The position numbers and the translations under genes were made by a program. From Rubrivivax sp. (GTDB taxonomy: Bacteria; Pseudomonadota; Gammaproteobacteria; Burkholderiales; Burkholderiaceae_C), in NCBI GenBank assembly GCA_021300575.1, contig JAJTDM010000007.1, positions 20,865 to 84,864 of the forward strand: DNA of 64,000 bases. The letters are read 5' to 3'. Of this stretch, positions 28,985 through 38,879 are shown in pieces. The notes under the pieces are model-generated. The model saw only the letters and a list, made by a program, of their open reading frames with translations, was not told the DNA's origin and made no database searches. Position 1 is the first letter of the stretch; the number at the start of each line of letters is the position of its first letter.

Positions 28985-30034
28985 TCACGTATGCCCGAGG
29001 TAGACCAACGCCGCGTTCACGGCATAGGTGGCCACCAGCCCCACGCTGACCCAGCTGACCACACGCAGTACCTGCCCTTTAGGCCGCATCACCAGGCCGA
29101 CGATGACCAAGCCCGACATGACCAGGGCTGTCACGGCGGTTCCCGTGTGCACGGTGGACACCTCGGAGAGCAACGGGCCGCGCATGTAGAACAGATCATC
29201 CACCGCCAAGACGGCCACGTTGAAGAGATTGCTTCCAAGCAGATTGCCGATGGCCATGTCCAGGGCGCCTAGCCGCAGGGCGCCCAGCGTCACGGCAATC
29301 TCAGGCAGCGTCGTCACAAAGGCCATGAGCACGGTGCCGACGAAGCTTGCAGACAGCCCCAGGGCCGGCGCCAGGCGATCCGCCACCGAGGGCAGCCACA
29401 TGCCCGCGGCCAGCACCACGAGTGAGGCGGTAGCAAACCGACGCCACTCACGGCGCCGATTCGCCCAGGCGCCTGCCGCGTTGGCGCCCGAAGTGGTGGT
29501 GGGCTGGCTGGCCGCTACTTCAGTGGGCTGATATGCGATCGCAGCGGAGTCACGGTGTTCGTGTGAGTGCACCGCCTTGAGGGCCAGCAGGTACAGCAAC
29601 AGCAGCAACGGGCTGTAGACCCCGACGTGCAGCAAGGAAGGGGCGCCTTGGCCGGTCAGCAGGCTCAGGGCCACGAAGCCCAGCATGACCACGCCAAAGC
29701 CAGCCGAGAGCAGGTGGTTCGAGCTGGCCTCCTGGTACAAGGGCTGGCGGCGCTGCAAGACGTCCACAACGGCCAGAAACAGCATATTCACGACGCAGGC
29801 GCCCAGAGCGTTTCCCACCGCCAGGTTGGGTTCGCCGACGAAGGCCACCGCACTGATGCCGGCGGCCAGCTCCGGCAGGGACGTCACGGTGGCCAGCAGT
29901 GCAAGGCCCACCCAGCCGCGACCCCACCCGTAGGCTTGGGCGAGGGCATCTGCACTGACGCTGAGCATGTAGCCTGCGCGTGCGATCAGCAGCGCGCACA
30001 AGGCGAATTGCAGTAGCAGCCAGGCCAAGGTCAT
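28985..30034 (-). CDS. Sodium:calcium antiporter (CaCA family)
   Basis: Two alpha repeats: ATVTSLPELAAGISAVAFVGEPNLAVGNALGACVVNM and AFVTTLPEIAVTLGALRLGALDMAIGNLLGSNLFN; ATGA overlap with upstream ATPase. Confidence 0.85.
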   Translation of the reverse strand: MTLAWLLLQFALCALLIARAGYMLSVSADALAQAYGWGRGWVGLALLATVTSLPELAAGISAVAFVGEPNLAVGNALGACVVNMLFLAVVDVLQRRQPLYQEASSNHLLSAGFGVVMLGFVALSLLTGQGAPSLLHVGVYSPLLLLLYLLALKAVHSHEHRDSAAIAYQPTEVAASQPTTTSGANAAGAWANRRREWRRFATASLVVLAAGMWLPSVADRLAPALGLSASFVGTVLMAFVTTLPEIAVTLGALRLGALDMAIGNLLGSNLFNVAVLAVDDLFYMRGPLLSEVSTVHTGTAVTALVMSGLVIVGLVMRPKGQVLRVVSWVSVGLVATYAVNAALVYLGHT

Positions 30035-32733
30035 GCAAGGGTCCTTTGCGGGATGCGGACCCACAGCTTGCGCAGTTCCTCCAACCAGAGCACGAGGCTG
30101 GCGAGCCCCAGCAGTGGCAACAGCGACTCCAGGGGCAGCGGCACGGTGTGGAACAGCGTGTTCATCGGTGGCGCGTAAAGCACCAGCCCTTGCAGCAGCA
30201 CCGACAGTGTGAGTCCGCCCAGCAGCCATCGGTTGCGCACGATGCGCAAGCCCAATGCCGAAGCGCTTGCCGATTGGCAGTTCAGCACGTTGAACCACTG
30301 GCACATGGCCAGCACGGTGAAGGTCTCTGTACGCACGATCTCCACCGCCACTCCCTGACCCAGGCGCCACGCGAACCAGCCGAACGTCACGGCCGCGATC
30401 AAGGGTGTCATCAGGGCCACTCGCTTGAGCATCTCCGGGCCCAGAAGCCGGTCGTTGCGGGGCACCGGTCTGCGCCGCATTTCGTCGCCATCGGCGGGAT
30501 CCAGCACCAGGTTCACCGTGACGGTGCCTTCGGTGACGATGTTGATCCACAGGATTTGCACCGCCGCCAGCGGCAGCGGGAATCCACCCACCAGCGCCAG
30601 CAACAGCACCAGCACCTCGGCCAGTGAGGTGGCAAACAAGTACAGGATCACCTTCTTGAGATTGGCGTAGACCACGCGCCCTTGCTCCACGGCGCCCACG
30701 ATGGTGGAAAAGTTGTCGTCGGTGACGATGATCTTGGCCGCGCTCTTGGCAACCTCCGTACCGGTGATGCCCATGGCGACGCCCACGTCGGCACGTGCCA
30801 GAGCAGGGGCATCGTTGACGCCATCACCCGTCATGGCCACCACCTCGCCACGGGCCTGCAGGGCTTCGACGATGCGCAGCTTCTGCGCAGGTTGCACGCG
30901 GGCGAACACCGCGATCCTGGGCAGTGCGTCGCGCAGGTCCGCCTGGCCCATGCGCTCAAGCTCGGGTCCGTCCACGGCGTGCTCGCAGTCCCGTGCAATG
31001 CCCAGTTGACGTGCGATGGCCAGGCCGGTGAGCTTGTGGTCTCCCGTCACCATGATCGAGCGTATGCCCGCCGCACGACACTGCGCGACGGCGTGCTTGA
31101 CCTCCTCGCGAGGGGGATCCATCTGTCCGACGAGGCCGAGCAGCCGTACACGGCCAGCCAGGGCATCGAAGCCGTCGGCCGGGTCAAGCGCATCGTCGGG
31201 CACAGTGGCAAACGCCAGCACCCGCAGCGCCTGGGTGGCCATGCCTTCTGCGGCTTCGCGCGCAGCCGTGTGCGCCTGCGCGCCCTCTGAGGTGCACAGG
31301 CGAAGCACGGCTTCGGGAGCGCCCTTGATCCACACACGCCGTGGCATGTCGGCCATACGGTGCCGGGTCGCCATCAGCTTGGTGTCGGAATCGAAGGGCA
31401 GTTCGGCTTCGCGCGGTGCACTCTGGCGCACGGCCTCTAGGCTCATCCCTGCCTTGAGCACCAGCACCAGCAGCGCGCCTTCGGTCGGGTCGCCCAGCAC
31501 GGCCCAGCCGGTGGCTGAGCCCGCGGGTGCTTGCAATTCAGCGTCATTGCACAACGCTGCCGCCAGACAAAGCTCGCGCAGCGCAGGGTCTTCGGCGTCA
31601 ACGGGCTCGCCGCCCTCTTCGAGCACACCTGTGGGGGCGTAGCCAATTCCGCCCACGGCAACCTCGCGCCCGCCCGGCAACCACAGGGTCACGGCGGTCA
31701 TTTCATTGCGCGTCAAGGTGCCGGTCTTGTCGCTGCAAATGACGGTGGTCGAGCCCAGTGTCTCCACCGCCGACAGGCGCCGGATGATCGCGCCCCGATC
31801 GGCCATTCGCTGCATGCCGACCGCTAGCGCAATCGTCATCGCCACCGGCAGACCTTCAGGCACCATCGAGACCATCTGGCTGATGGCCACCATCAGCACT
31901 TCAGACAGCGGCAGTTCCCGCCACAGGCCCAGCAGCACCACCAGGACAAACAGGCTCAGCGCTGCGGTCACCAGTGCGCGGCCGAATTGATCGAGCCGAA
32001 GTTCCAGAGGTGTCCTGGGCTCCTCGGCGCGTTCGGTGAGCCCGGCGATGCGACCCACTTCGGTGTGAACCCCTGTGGCGACGACCACGGCGCGCGCCCT
32101 GCCAGCCGTGACGTGGGTGCCTGAATACACCATGCAGTGGCGGTCCGCCAGTCCGGTGGCCTCAGGCACGGCGGCCACGGATTTCGACACGGGCACCGAC
32201 TCCCCCGTGAGCGCGGCCTCGGCCACCTGCAACTGGGCTTCTTCGACCAGCCGGGCGTCAGCGCCCACCGCATCGCCTGCGGCCAACAGCACGGTGTCTC
32301 CAGGCACCAGGGCGCGCGCTTCGATGATCGATTCGCCACCGTCGCGCAGCACCCTCACATGCAGTGCCGCCAGACGCCGCAGCGCCGCCATCGAGCGCTC
32401 GGCCCGACCTTCCTGAAAGCTGCCGATCAGCGCGTTGATCAGCACCACAGCAAGGATGACCGCTGCATCGCCACGATGCCCCAGCGCCACCGCGAGCACC
32501 GCGGCCACGAAGAGGATGTAGATCAGCGGGCTCTTGAACTGCCGCCCGAAGGTGCGCCACAGGGGCTTGGGTGGCGGCTCTGGCAGCGCGTTGGGGCCAT
32601 GCCGGGCTCTGGAGCGTTCGACGGCGGCCGCCTCCAGGCCCCGTTGAGCGTCAAGTTTGAAGTGATGCAGCACGTCACCCGCTGACATGGCATGCCAGGC
32701 GGGATGGGTGTTGTCACAGGCAGGACCGGCCAT
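30031..32733 (-). CDS. Cation-translocating P-type ATPase (P2-type)
   Basis: 900 aa; TGES, ICSDKTGTLTRNEMT, GDGVNDAPALARADVGVAMG, MVPEGLPVAMTIALAVG. Confidence 0.9.
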   Translation of the reverse strand: MAGPACDNTHPAWHAMSAGDVLHHFKLDAQRGLEAAAVERSRARHGPNALPEPPPKPLWRTFGRQFKSPLIYILFVAAVLAVALGHRGDAAVILAVVLINALIGSFQEGRAERSMAALRRLAALHVRVLRDGGESIIEARALVPGDTVLLAAGDAVGADARLVEEAQLQVAEAALTGESVPVSKSVAAVPEATGLADRHCMVYSGTHVTAGRARAVVVATGVHTEVGRIAGLTERAEEPRTPLELRLDQFGRALVTAALSLFVLVVLLGLWRELPLSEVLMVAISQMVSMVPEGLPVAMTIALAVGMQRMADRGAIIRRLSAVETLGSTTVICSDKTGTLTRNEMTAVTLWLPGGREVAVGGIGYAPTGVLEEGGEPVDAEDPALRELCLAAALCNDAELQAPAGSATGWAVLGDPTEGALLVLVLKAGMSLEAVRQSAPREAELPFDSDTKLMATRHRMADMPRRVWIKGAPEAVLRLCTSEGAQAHTAAREAAEGMATQALRVLAFATVPDDALDPADGFDALAGRVRLLGLVGQMDPPREEVKHAVAQCRAAGIRSIMVTGDHKLTGLAIARQLGIARDCEHAVDGPELERMGQADLRDALPRIAVFARVQPAQKLRIVEALQARGEVVAMTGDGVNDAPALARADVGVAMGITGTEVAKSAAKIIVTDDNFSTIVGAVEQGRVVYANLKKVILYLFATSLAEVLVLLLALVGGFPLPLAAVQILWINIVTEGTVTVNLVLDPADGDEMRRRPVPRNDRLLGPEMLKRVALMTPLIAAVTFGWFAWRLGQGVAVEIVRTETFTVLAMCQWFNVLNCQSASASALGLRIVRNRWLLGGLTLSVLLQGLVLYAPPMNTLFHTVPLPLESLLPLLGLASLVLWLEELRKLWVRIPQRTLA

Positions 32734-33029
32734 TCAGAGGTGTTCCCATCGACCACGGGCAGCTTCGGCAGGACTTGGGGCCGGGCGGGCGCCTCGGTGA
32801 TGAATGCAACCACGCCCGACAAGCCAGCACGGCCGCAAGCCATGTGTCCGTGAACCCCCAAGGGCCGTGCGGTGCCCGGCCCGGCCCCCCGAGGGGGCGC
32901 AAGAAACCTTGGGAGCGGCCCTGCGGTTTCTTGTGAGTGTGTCTGGCGCCCGCATTCGGGGCAACGGCAGTGGGTGAGAGAGTCCGCGTGGTGTTGACGT
33001 CGGTCAAACCGACGCCTGTTGCGTGCGCA

Positions 33030-34043
33030 TCACGCCGCGCGGCCGCGCCGCCTGTTCACCCACCACACCAGCGACAGCATCACCGGCACCTCCACCAGCA
33101 CGCCCACCACCGTGGCCAGGGCGGCGCCGGAGTGCAGGCCGAACAGCGAGATGGCCACGGCCACGGCCAGTTCGAAGAAGTTGCTGGTGCCGATCAGGCA
33201 GGCCGGGCCGGCAATGTCATGTGGCAGCTTCAGCCAGCGCGCACCCAGCCAGCTGATGGCGAACACGCCGTAGCTCTGCAGCACCAGTGGCACCGCGATC
33301 AGCACGATGATGAAAGGCTGGGCCACCAGGGTGGGCGCCTGCAGGCCGAACAGCAGCACCACGGTGGCGATGAGACCCGCTACGGCCGCCGGCTTGAGCC
33401 GGGCGGTGAAGTCGCTGACCGCCAGCTCAGACCGCCGTTGCAGCACGGCGCGCGTGGCCATGCCGGCCAGCAGCGGCAGCACCACGTAGAGCACGGTGGC
33501 CAGCAGCAGGGTGGTCCACGGCACCGTGAGTTCGGTCACCCCCAGCAGGAAGGCGGCGATGGGCGCGAAGGCCACCACCATGATGAGGTCGTTGACCGAG
33601 ACCTGCACGAGCGTGTAGTTCGGATCCCCCCGAACCAGTTGGCTCCAGACGAACACCATGGCGGTGCAGGGGGCCACACCCAGCAGGATCATCCCGGCGA
33701 TGTACTGCTGCGCATCCGCCGGCGACACCCATCCCGCAAACATGAACTCGAAGAAGAGCACCCCGAGCCCCGCCATGGTGAAGGGCTTGATCAGCCAGTT
33801 CACCACCAGGGTCAACGCCAGGCCTTGAGGGCGTCGGCGCACCTCGCGCACGGCACCCCAGTCGATCTGGACCATCATCGGGTAGATCATGATCCAGATG
33901 AACACGGCCACCACCAGGTTGACGTGCGCCACTTCCAGTGCCGCCACGGCCTGGAACAGGCCGGGGACGGTGAGCCCGAGGGCGACCCCGGCCCCGATGC
34001 CCAGGGTCACCCACAGGGTCAGGAAGCGTTCGAACAGTCCCAT
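33030..34043 (-). CDS. acr3: ACR3 family arsenite efflux transporter
   Basis: [57 protein letters not shown]; clustered with arsR/arsJ. Confidence 0.9.
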   Translation of the reverse strand: MGLFERFLTLWVTLGIGAGVALGLTVPGLFQAVAALEVAHVNLVVAVFIWIMIYPMMVQIDWGAVREVRRRPQGLALTLVVNWLIKPFTMAGLGVLFFEFMFAGWVSPADAQQYIAGMILLGVAPCTAMVFVWSQLVRGDPNYTLVQVSVNDLIMVVAFAPIAAFLLGVTELTVPWTTLLLATVLYVVLPLLAGMATRAVLQRRSELAVSDFTARLKPAAVAGLIATVVLLFGLQAPTLVAQPFIIVLIAVPLVLQSYGVFAISWLGARWLKLPHDIAGPACLIGTSNFFELAVAVAISLFGLHSGAALATVVGVLVEVPVMLSLVWWVNRRRGRAA

Positions 34044-34064
34044 GGCGCTCTTCGTTGCCGATGT

Positions 34065-34139
34065 TCAGCGCGTGCCGATCTCGCGCATCTGCTGCTGCAG
34101 CGAGAGGCTGAACAGGACATGGCGGATGCGTTCGGTCAT
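34065..34139 (-). pseudogene. arsC: arsC (LMW-phosphatase-type arsenate reductase) internal-deletion remnant
   Basis: 24-codon ORF MTERIRHVLF|SLSLQQQMREIGTR*: N-terminus resembles ArsC start (MTERxxxVLFLCTGNSARS) and C-terminus resembles ArsC end (SLPLxxLDxLxLQxxLREIG); upstream GAGG retained; sits between arsR and acr3. Confidence 0.55.
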
Positions 34140-34151
34140 GGGAACCTCGTG

Positions 34152-34526
34152 TCAGCAGCAGGTGGAAGGGGAGAGCGTGGCGAGCCCGCAGGGCTGGCCG
34201 CCGCAACAGTGATCGGTCAGGTAGGCGATGAGTTCGTTCATCTGGGCGATGAGCGGGCGGTACACCAGATGGCGGCCCTGGCGCTCGGCTTGCACCAGCC
34301 CGGTGTCCGCCAGGCCTCTGAGGTGAAACGACAGGGTGGACGAAGGCACACCCAGGGCGGCGGCCAGCACGCCCGGGGTCATCCCGTCAGGGCCTGCGCC
34401 CACCAGGGCGCGGAACACGCGCAACCTGGCGGGCTGGGCCAGTGCGGACAGCGCGGCCACCGCCTGGGCCTCGGACAAGGGGCCGGGCAGCACCACGGTG
34501 GCCGTGGTGAGAACGGCGGCGCTCAT
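34152..34526 (-). CDS. arsR: ArsR/SmtB family transcriptional regulator
   Basis: wHTH ALAQPARLRVFRALVGAGPDGMTPGVLAAALGVPSSTLSFHLRGLADTGLVQAERQGRHLVYR; C-terminal Cys cluster. Confidence 0.88.
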   Translation of the reverse strand: MSAAVLTTATVVLPGPLSEAQAVAALSALAQPARLRVFRALVGAGPDGMTPGVLAAALGVPSSTLSFHLRGLADTGLVQAERQGRHLVYRPLIAQMNELIAYLTDHCCGGQPCGLATLSPSTCC

Positions 34527-35863
34527 GCGCGCGGGCCCGGGTCTGGGTCTGGTCCCGGGCCCGCAAGAGGCAAACGGGTGGGCAGCGCCAGCGTCACGGC
34601 CCAGCACGCCAGCAGCATGAGCCCGGAGCCCAACAGCGACCACGACAGCCCGCCCCACTGGTACAGCAGCCCTGACAACAGCGTGCCGAAGAAGCGGCCC
34701 AGGGCATTGGCCGCGTAGTAGAAGCCCACGTCCTCGGCCGCCTTCTCCGAGCCGGCGTAGGCGAGGATCAGGTAGGAGTGCACCGAAGAGTTGACGGCAA
34801 AGGCCGCGCCAAACACCGCCAGCCCCGCCACCACCACCCAGGTCAGCTGCGGCACCTGCACCCACACCAGGCCTGCCAGCACCAGCGGCACGGCGGCCAG
34901 CAGGGCCGACCAGGCGCGGGCCGCGGGCACTTCACGCGTGAGGCCGTCCTCGCTGCGCCGCACGATGGCCGGTGCTGCGGCCTGCACGACGCCGTAGCCG
35001 ATGGTCCACAGCGCCAGGAATGCGCCCACCATGGTGAAGTTCCAGCCTGAGGCGTACAGGAACACGGGCACGCCCACCACAAACCACACATCGCGCGCGC
35101 CGAACAGGGCCACCCGCGCGGCGGCCAGCAGGTTGATGGCCCGGCTCTTGGCGAAGAGTTCACGGGCTGACTTGGACGCCTTGTTCTTGCCCATCAGCGG
35201 CGGCACGAAGCCCACCACACCCACGAACACCAGCGCCAGCAGCGCGGCCATGGCCCACAGGGCGTGGGTGAAGCCCAGGGCCTGCAGCAGCACGCCGCCC
35301 AGGAAGAAGCCGATGCCCTTCATCGCGTTCTTGCTGCCGGTGAAGAAGGCCACCCACTTGAAGAGCTGGCCGCTGGCCTGGCTTGCGGTGAGCTTGATGG
35401 CCGACTTGCTGGCCGTCTTGGTCAGGTCCTTGGCCACGCCACACAGGCCCTGCGCGCCCACCACCCAGGCCACGGATGCCGCCACCGTCCAGTCGGGTGA
35501 CAAGGCCGACAGCATCAGAAACCCCAGGATCTGCGTGCCCAGCCCCACGGCCAGCATGCGCGCGATGCCGTAGCGGGTGGCCAGCCAGCCGCCCACCAGG
35601 TTCGCCACCACCCCGGCGGCTTCGTACAGCAGGAACAGGAAGGCCAGGGTGAAAGGGGAGTAGCCCAGCTGGTAGAAGTGCAGCAGCACCAGCATGCGCA
35701 GCGCGCCGTCCGTGAGCGTGAAGCCCCAGTAGGCGGCGGTGACGATGGCGTAATGTTGGACCCCTCGCACGGCGGGTACGCCGTGCGATCCCCCGAGGGG
35801 ATGCGGGCCGGCTTGGGGCGGCCCGGCGCTCGGCCCGCCCGCGCGGGAGTCATCTGACATCAC
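34523..35863 (-). CDS. arsJ: Organoarsenical effux MFS transporter ArsJ
   Basis: MFS protein [35 protein letters not shown]-type N-terminus; sandwiched between GAPDH and arsR. Confidence 0.88.
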   Translation of the reverse strand: MMSDDSRAGGPSAGPPQAGPHPLGGSHGVPAVRGVQHYAIVTAAYWGFTLTDGALRMLVLLHFYQLGYSPFTLAFLFLLYEAAGVVANLVGGWLATRYGIARMLAVGLGTQILGFLMLSALSPDWTVAASVAWVVGAQGLCGVAKDLTKTASKSAIKLTASQASGQLFKWVAFFTGSKNAMKGIGFFLGGVLLQALGFTHALWAMAALLALVFVGVVGFVPPLMGKNKASKSARELFAKSRAINLLAAARVALFGARDVWFVVGVPVFLYASGWNFTMVGAFLALWTIGYGVVQAAAPAIVRRSEDGLTREVPAARAWSALLAAVPLVLAGLVWVQVPQLTWVVVAGLAVFGAAFAVNSSVHSYLILAYAGSEKAAEDVGFYYAANALGRFFGTLLSGLLYQWGGLSWSLLGSGLMLLACWAVTLALPTRLPLAGPGPDPDPGPRA

Positions 35864-36936
35864 ACCCCCTGCTGCTGCAGATGGCAGGCCAGGTCCACCA
35901 TGCGGCAGGCGTAGCCCATCTCGTTGTCGTACCAGGCGTACACCTTCAGCAAGGTGCCGTCGGTCACCATGGTGGACAGCGCGTCCACGATGGAGCTGCG
36001 GGTGTCGCGTGCGTAGTCGGCGCTGACCAGCGGGCGCTCCTCGTAACCCAGGATGCCCGCCAGCGACCCGCGCGCGGCCTGCGCGAACAGGGCGTTCACT
36101 TCCTCGGCGGTGGTCGCGCGCTGCAGTTCGAACACGCAGTCGGTGAGCGACGCGTTGAGCACCGGGGCCCGCACGGCGTGCCCGTTGAGCTTACCCTTGA
36201 GTTCGGGGTAGATCAAGGCGATGGCCGTGGCGCTGCCCGTGGTGGTGGGCGCCAGGCTCAGCATGGCGCTGCGGGCACGCCGCAGGTCCTTGTGGGGCGC
36301 GTCCACCACGAGGTTGGTGTTGGTGGGGTCGTGGATGGTGGTGATCTGGCCGTGGCGGATACCCAGGGCCTCGTGTACCACCTTCACCACGGGCGCCAGG
36401 CAGTTGGTGGTACACGAAGCGGCGGTGACGATGGGGTGCTGCTGCGGGTGATACAGGTGCTCGTTCACACCCACCACCACGTTGAGCACGCCGCCGGTCT
36501 TCACCGGGGCCGCCACGATCACGCGCTTGGCGCCCCTGTCCAGGTGGCCTTGTAGCGTCTCGGGGGTGAGGAACTTGCCCGTGCACTCCAGCACCAGGTC
36601 CACGCCCAGGTCACCCCAAGGGATGTCGGCTGCGGTGGCGTGCGCGCTGAAGCCGAGCGTGCGCGCGCCGATGCGCACTGAATGCTCATCAAGCGCCTCG
36701 ATGTCCTCGCGCCAGCGGCCCTGCACGCTGTCAAACGCCAGCAGGTGCGCCGTGGCGGTACTGCCTCCCTTGAGTTCGTTCAGGTGCACCACCTCCAGGC
36801 GGTTGCCCGCGCGCGGGTCGTCCTGCGGGCGCTCGGCCGCGCCGAAGGCGGCGCGCAGCGCCAGGCGGCCGATGCGGCCCATGCCGTTGATGCCGACTTT
36901 CATGGGTGGGGTCTGGGTCATGGAGTGGGTGGTCAT
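35860..36936 (-). CDS. ArsJ-associated glyceraldehyde-3-phosphate dehydrogenase
   Basis: [20 protein letters not shown]; catalytic [11 protein letters not shown]; translationally overlaps arsJ (ATGA). Confidence 0.88.
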   Translation of the reverse strand: MTTHSMTQTPPMKVGINGMGRIGRLALRAAFGAAERPQDDPRAGNRLEVVHLNELKGGSTATAHLLAFDSVQGRWREDIEALDEHSVRIGARTLGFSAHATAADIPWGDLGVDLVLECTGKFLTPETLQGHLDRGAKRVIVAAPVKTGGVLNVVVGVNEHLYHPQQHPIVTAASCTTNCLAPVVKVVHEALGIRHGQITTIHDPTNTNLVVDAPHKDLRRARSAMLSLAPTTTGSATAIALIYPELKGKLNGHAVRAPVLNASLTDCVFELQRATTAEEVNALFAQAARGSLAGILGYEERPLVSADYARDTRSSIVDALSTMVTDGTLLKVYAWYDNEMGYACRMVDLACHLQQQGV

Positions 36937-36953
36937 GGGCGGCGGGGCGTCGA

Positions 36954-36992
36954 CATTCGATCGATCTTTGATATTTCCACCGAAATCGAATG
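36954..36992. promoter_or_regulatory. Putative ArsR operator (nested inverted repeats)
   Basis: CATTCGAT (36954-36961) / ATCGAATG (36985-36992) perfect 8-bp arms enclosing ATTTCcaccGAAAT, directly upstream of the ars operon. Confidence 0.5.
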
Positions 36993-37005
36993 ATCCACCT
37001 TCGAG

Positions 37006-37023
37006 ATGACAGTTGTGTGACGA
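37006..37023 (-). promoter_or_regulatory. Putative Pho box upstream of GAPDH-arsJ-arsR-acr3
   Basis: Minus strand TCGTCAC ACAA CTGTCAT, 70 bp before the GAPDH start. Confidence 0.5.
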
Positions 37024-37088
37024 TGGCTGCAGCAGTCCCGTGCTGACTTGCCAAGATCTGGTGACCAGGCCTTCATCAGGCTCTCTTG

Positions 37089-37122
37089 TTGACCATGAAC
37101 TGTGTAAACGGTATAAACAGTT
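37089..37122 (+). promoter_or_regulatory. Sigma70-type promoter with overlapping palindromic operator
   Basis: TTGACC (37089-37094)-N17-TATAAA (37112-37117); imperfect palindrome AACTGTGTAAAC-G-GTATAAACAGTT (37098-37122). Confidence 0.55.
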
Positions 37123-37150
37123 TTGGATTCATCTGTGCAAGGAGTACCGA

Positions 37151-37591
37151 ATGAAATCGAATGCAGTTTCGTCCGCCAAGCCTGTGAGGGCGGCAAGCAC
37201 ACGACCCGCATCGGCGCCGGCGCCGGCGTCGAAACCTTCCGTCCCCAGGAAGCGTTCAAGCGCCGCTGCCAAGGCTGTGAGCCCGGCAGCCACCCCTGCT
37301 GCCCCGAGGGCGGCGGCTGGCTCGACAGCATCGCCCACGCCGGCGCCGGAGAAGCCCGCCAAGGCCCCCAAGGTCCGGCTGGTGCGAGACAGTTTCACCA
37401 TGCCTGAAGCTGATTTCGCCTTGGTGGCCACCCTCAAGGAACGCGCCTTGAAGAATGGGCGCGCCGCCAAGAAGAGTGAGTTGCTGCGCGCTGGGCTGCA
37501 ATTGCTGGGCCAGCAGTCTCCGGCAGCCCTCGTGGCGGCGTTGGAGCGCCTTCAGCCGATCAAGACAGGGCGTCCCAAGCGCAGCGATTGA
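37151..37591 (+). CDS. Ala/Pro/Lys-rich protein with conserved C-terminal ribbon-helix-helix-like segment
   Basis: AAGGAG before ATG 37151; low-complexity N-half then VRLVRDSFTMPEADFALVATLKERALKNGRAAKKSELLRAGLQLL. Confidence 0.6.
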   Translation: MKSNAVSSAKPVRAASTRPASAPAPASKPSVPRKRSSAAAKAVSPAATPAAPRAAAGSTASPTPAPEKPAKAPKVRLVRDSFTMPEADFALVATLKERALKNGRAAKKSELLRAGLQLLGQQSPAALVAALERLQPIKTGRPKRSD

Positions 37592-37653
37592 GCAGTGGCT
37601 TCGCGCCCTGCAACAACATCCCTTGGCCCGCCAAGCTGCGTCAGGGGGGGCGT

Positions 37654-38682
37654 TCAACGTCCCCGGTCCCGCAGTCGATGCATCACCCGCCAGGCGATCA
37701 GCCCGGTGAAGGCCGTGATCAAGCCCACCATCCACCAGAAGCCGGCAGGGGTCTGCGCAAACGGGATGCCGCCTACGTTCATGCCGAACAGGCCCGAGGT
37801 CAGGTTGATGGGCAGCGCCAGCACCGTGACCATGGTCAGCATGAACAGGCTCCGGTTGTTCTCCTCGGCCACTTTGGTGGCCGACTCTTCCTGCATGAGC
37901 TTGACGCGGTCCTGCAAGGCCGCAATGTCTCGCAGGACAAGGGAGAACTCCTCGTTGGCTTGCGCGAGCTGTTGCAGATCGTCCGCAGACATCCAGCCTG
38001 GCGGGCGGCCCAGCACCCGCGTGAGCGCGCTCGGCTCGGGGGTGAGCAGGCGCTGAAGTCGCACCATCAGGCGCCGCAGGCCGGCCAGTTCCGCGCCGTG
38101 CCGCTCGTGCCGACCTGCCAGCAGCTCGTCCTCCACCTCGTCCAGGCGCTCCGAGGCGCGGCGCAGGATGCGCTGCAATTCATCGGCCTGGTCTCGCAGC
38201 AGGTGGTCGAGCAGGTCCACGCTGCTGGTCATGGCGGCCCCCCGCCGCACGGCGGTGCGAAGCCGGTCCACCGAGCGCAGCGGCCTGCGCCTTGCCGTGA
38301 CCACCAGGCCTCGCGTCACACTGGCCCACAGGGTCTCAACCTCCTTGGCGTCGAAGCTGAAGTCGAAGGTCACGTCGTTGAGAACGGCAAACAGTGCATC
38401 CTCATCACGCTCTATCCGCGACGAGCGTGACCCCTCCACCAGCGCTTCGAAGAAGTTCTCGCTCAGTCCGGCGTGCGCCCGCAGCCAGCGCAAGCTGGCG
38501 GTGTGGCTCAGGTTCATGTGCAGCCACACGAACCCCGGGCCTTGTTGTGAGAGCAGTGAGTGCGCTTCGGTGGTCGATGCGACGCTGTGGACGCCCCCAT
38601 CGGGTTCGAAGCGATAGCCGCAGATCAGCCCGTCATCGGCGTGGTGGGTCAGTGCGGATGGGGCAGGCTCTGGAGAGGTCAT
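37654..38682 (-). CDS. zntB: CorA-family (ZntB-like) divalent cation transporter
   Basis: C-terminal two TMs with GMNVGGIPFAQTPAGFWW; start 38682 chosen because a Pho box overlaps the alternative ATG 38736. Confidence 0.8.
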   Translation of the reverse strand: MTSPEPAPSALTHHADDGLICGYRFEPDGGVHSVASTTEAHSLLSQQGPGFVWLHMNLSHTASLRWLRAHAGLSENFFEALVEGSRSSRIERDEDALFAVLNDVTFDFSFDAKEVETLWASVTRGLVVTARRRPLRSVDRLRTAVRRGAAMTSSVDLLDHLLRDQADELQRILRRASERLDEVEDELLAGRHERHGAELAGLRRLMVRLQRLLTPEPSALTRVLGRPPGWMSADDLQQLAQANEEFSLVLRDIAALQDRVKLMQEESATKVAEENNRSLFMLTMVTVLALPINLTSGLFGMNVGGIPFAQTPAGFWWMVGLITAFTGLIAWRVMHRLRDRGR

Positions 38683-38734
38683 CAGGCGGCAGCGCGGCTG
38701 TCCAGCGATTGAACCGGGCTTGTCGTTCACCTGC

Positions 38735-38752
38735 ATGACAAGGTGATGACAA
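38735..38752 (-). promoter_or_regulatory. Putative Pho box (perfect direct repeat) upstream of zntB-like gene
   Basis: Minus strand TTGTCAT CACC TTGTCAT. Confidence 0.65.
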
Positions 38753-38816
38753 CTCTCGGTCGTGCAACCCCAGGCGCGGGAGAGCAGTGCTGTGGTTTGT
38801 GACATGGCAGCCCACG

Positions 38817-38834
38817 CGGTCACATCCGCGTCAC
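38817..38834 (+). promoter_or_regulatory. Putative Pho box upstream of PlcP-like gene
   Basis: CGGTCAC ATCC GCGTCAC, 45 bp before start 38880. Confidence 0.6.
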
Positions 38835-38879
38835 TTCGGCTGAGCATCATGCCGCTGGCGAAACCTTGAGGAGCGTCCG

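Noticed and set aside
32937-34718. 593-aa plus-strand ORF opposite acr3/arsR
   Set aside because: His/Gln/Gly-rich shadow frame with no homology motifs; minus strand ars genes are convincing
37098-37122. Possible LexA box (CTGT...ACAG)
   Set aside because: Spacing between CTGT and ACAG is 13, not the 8 expected for a gamma/beta-proteobacterial LexA site
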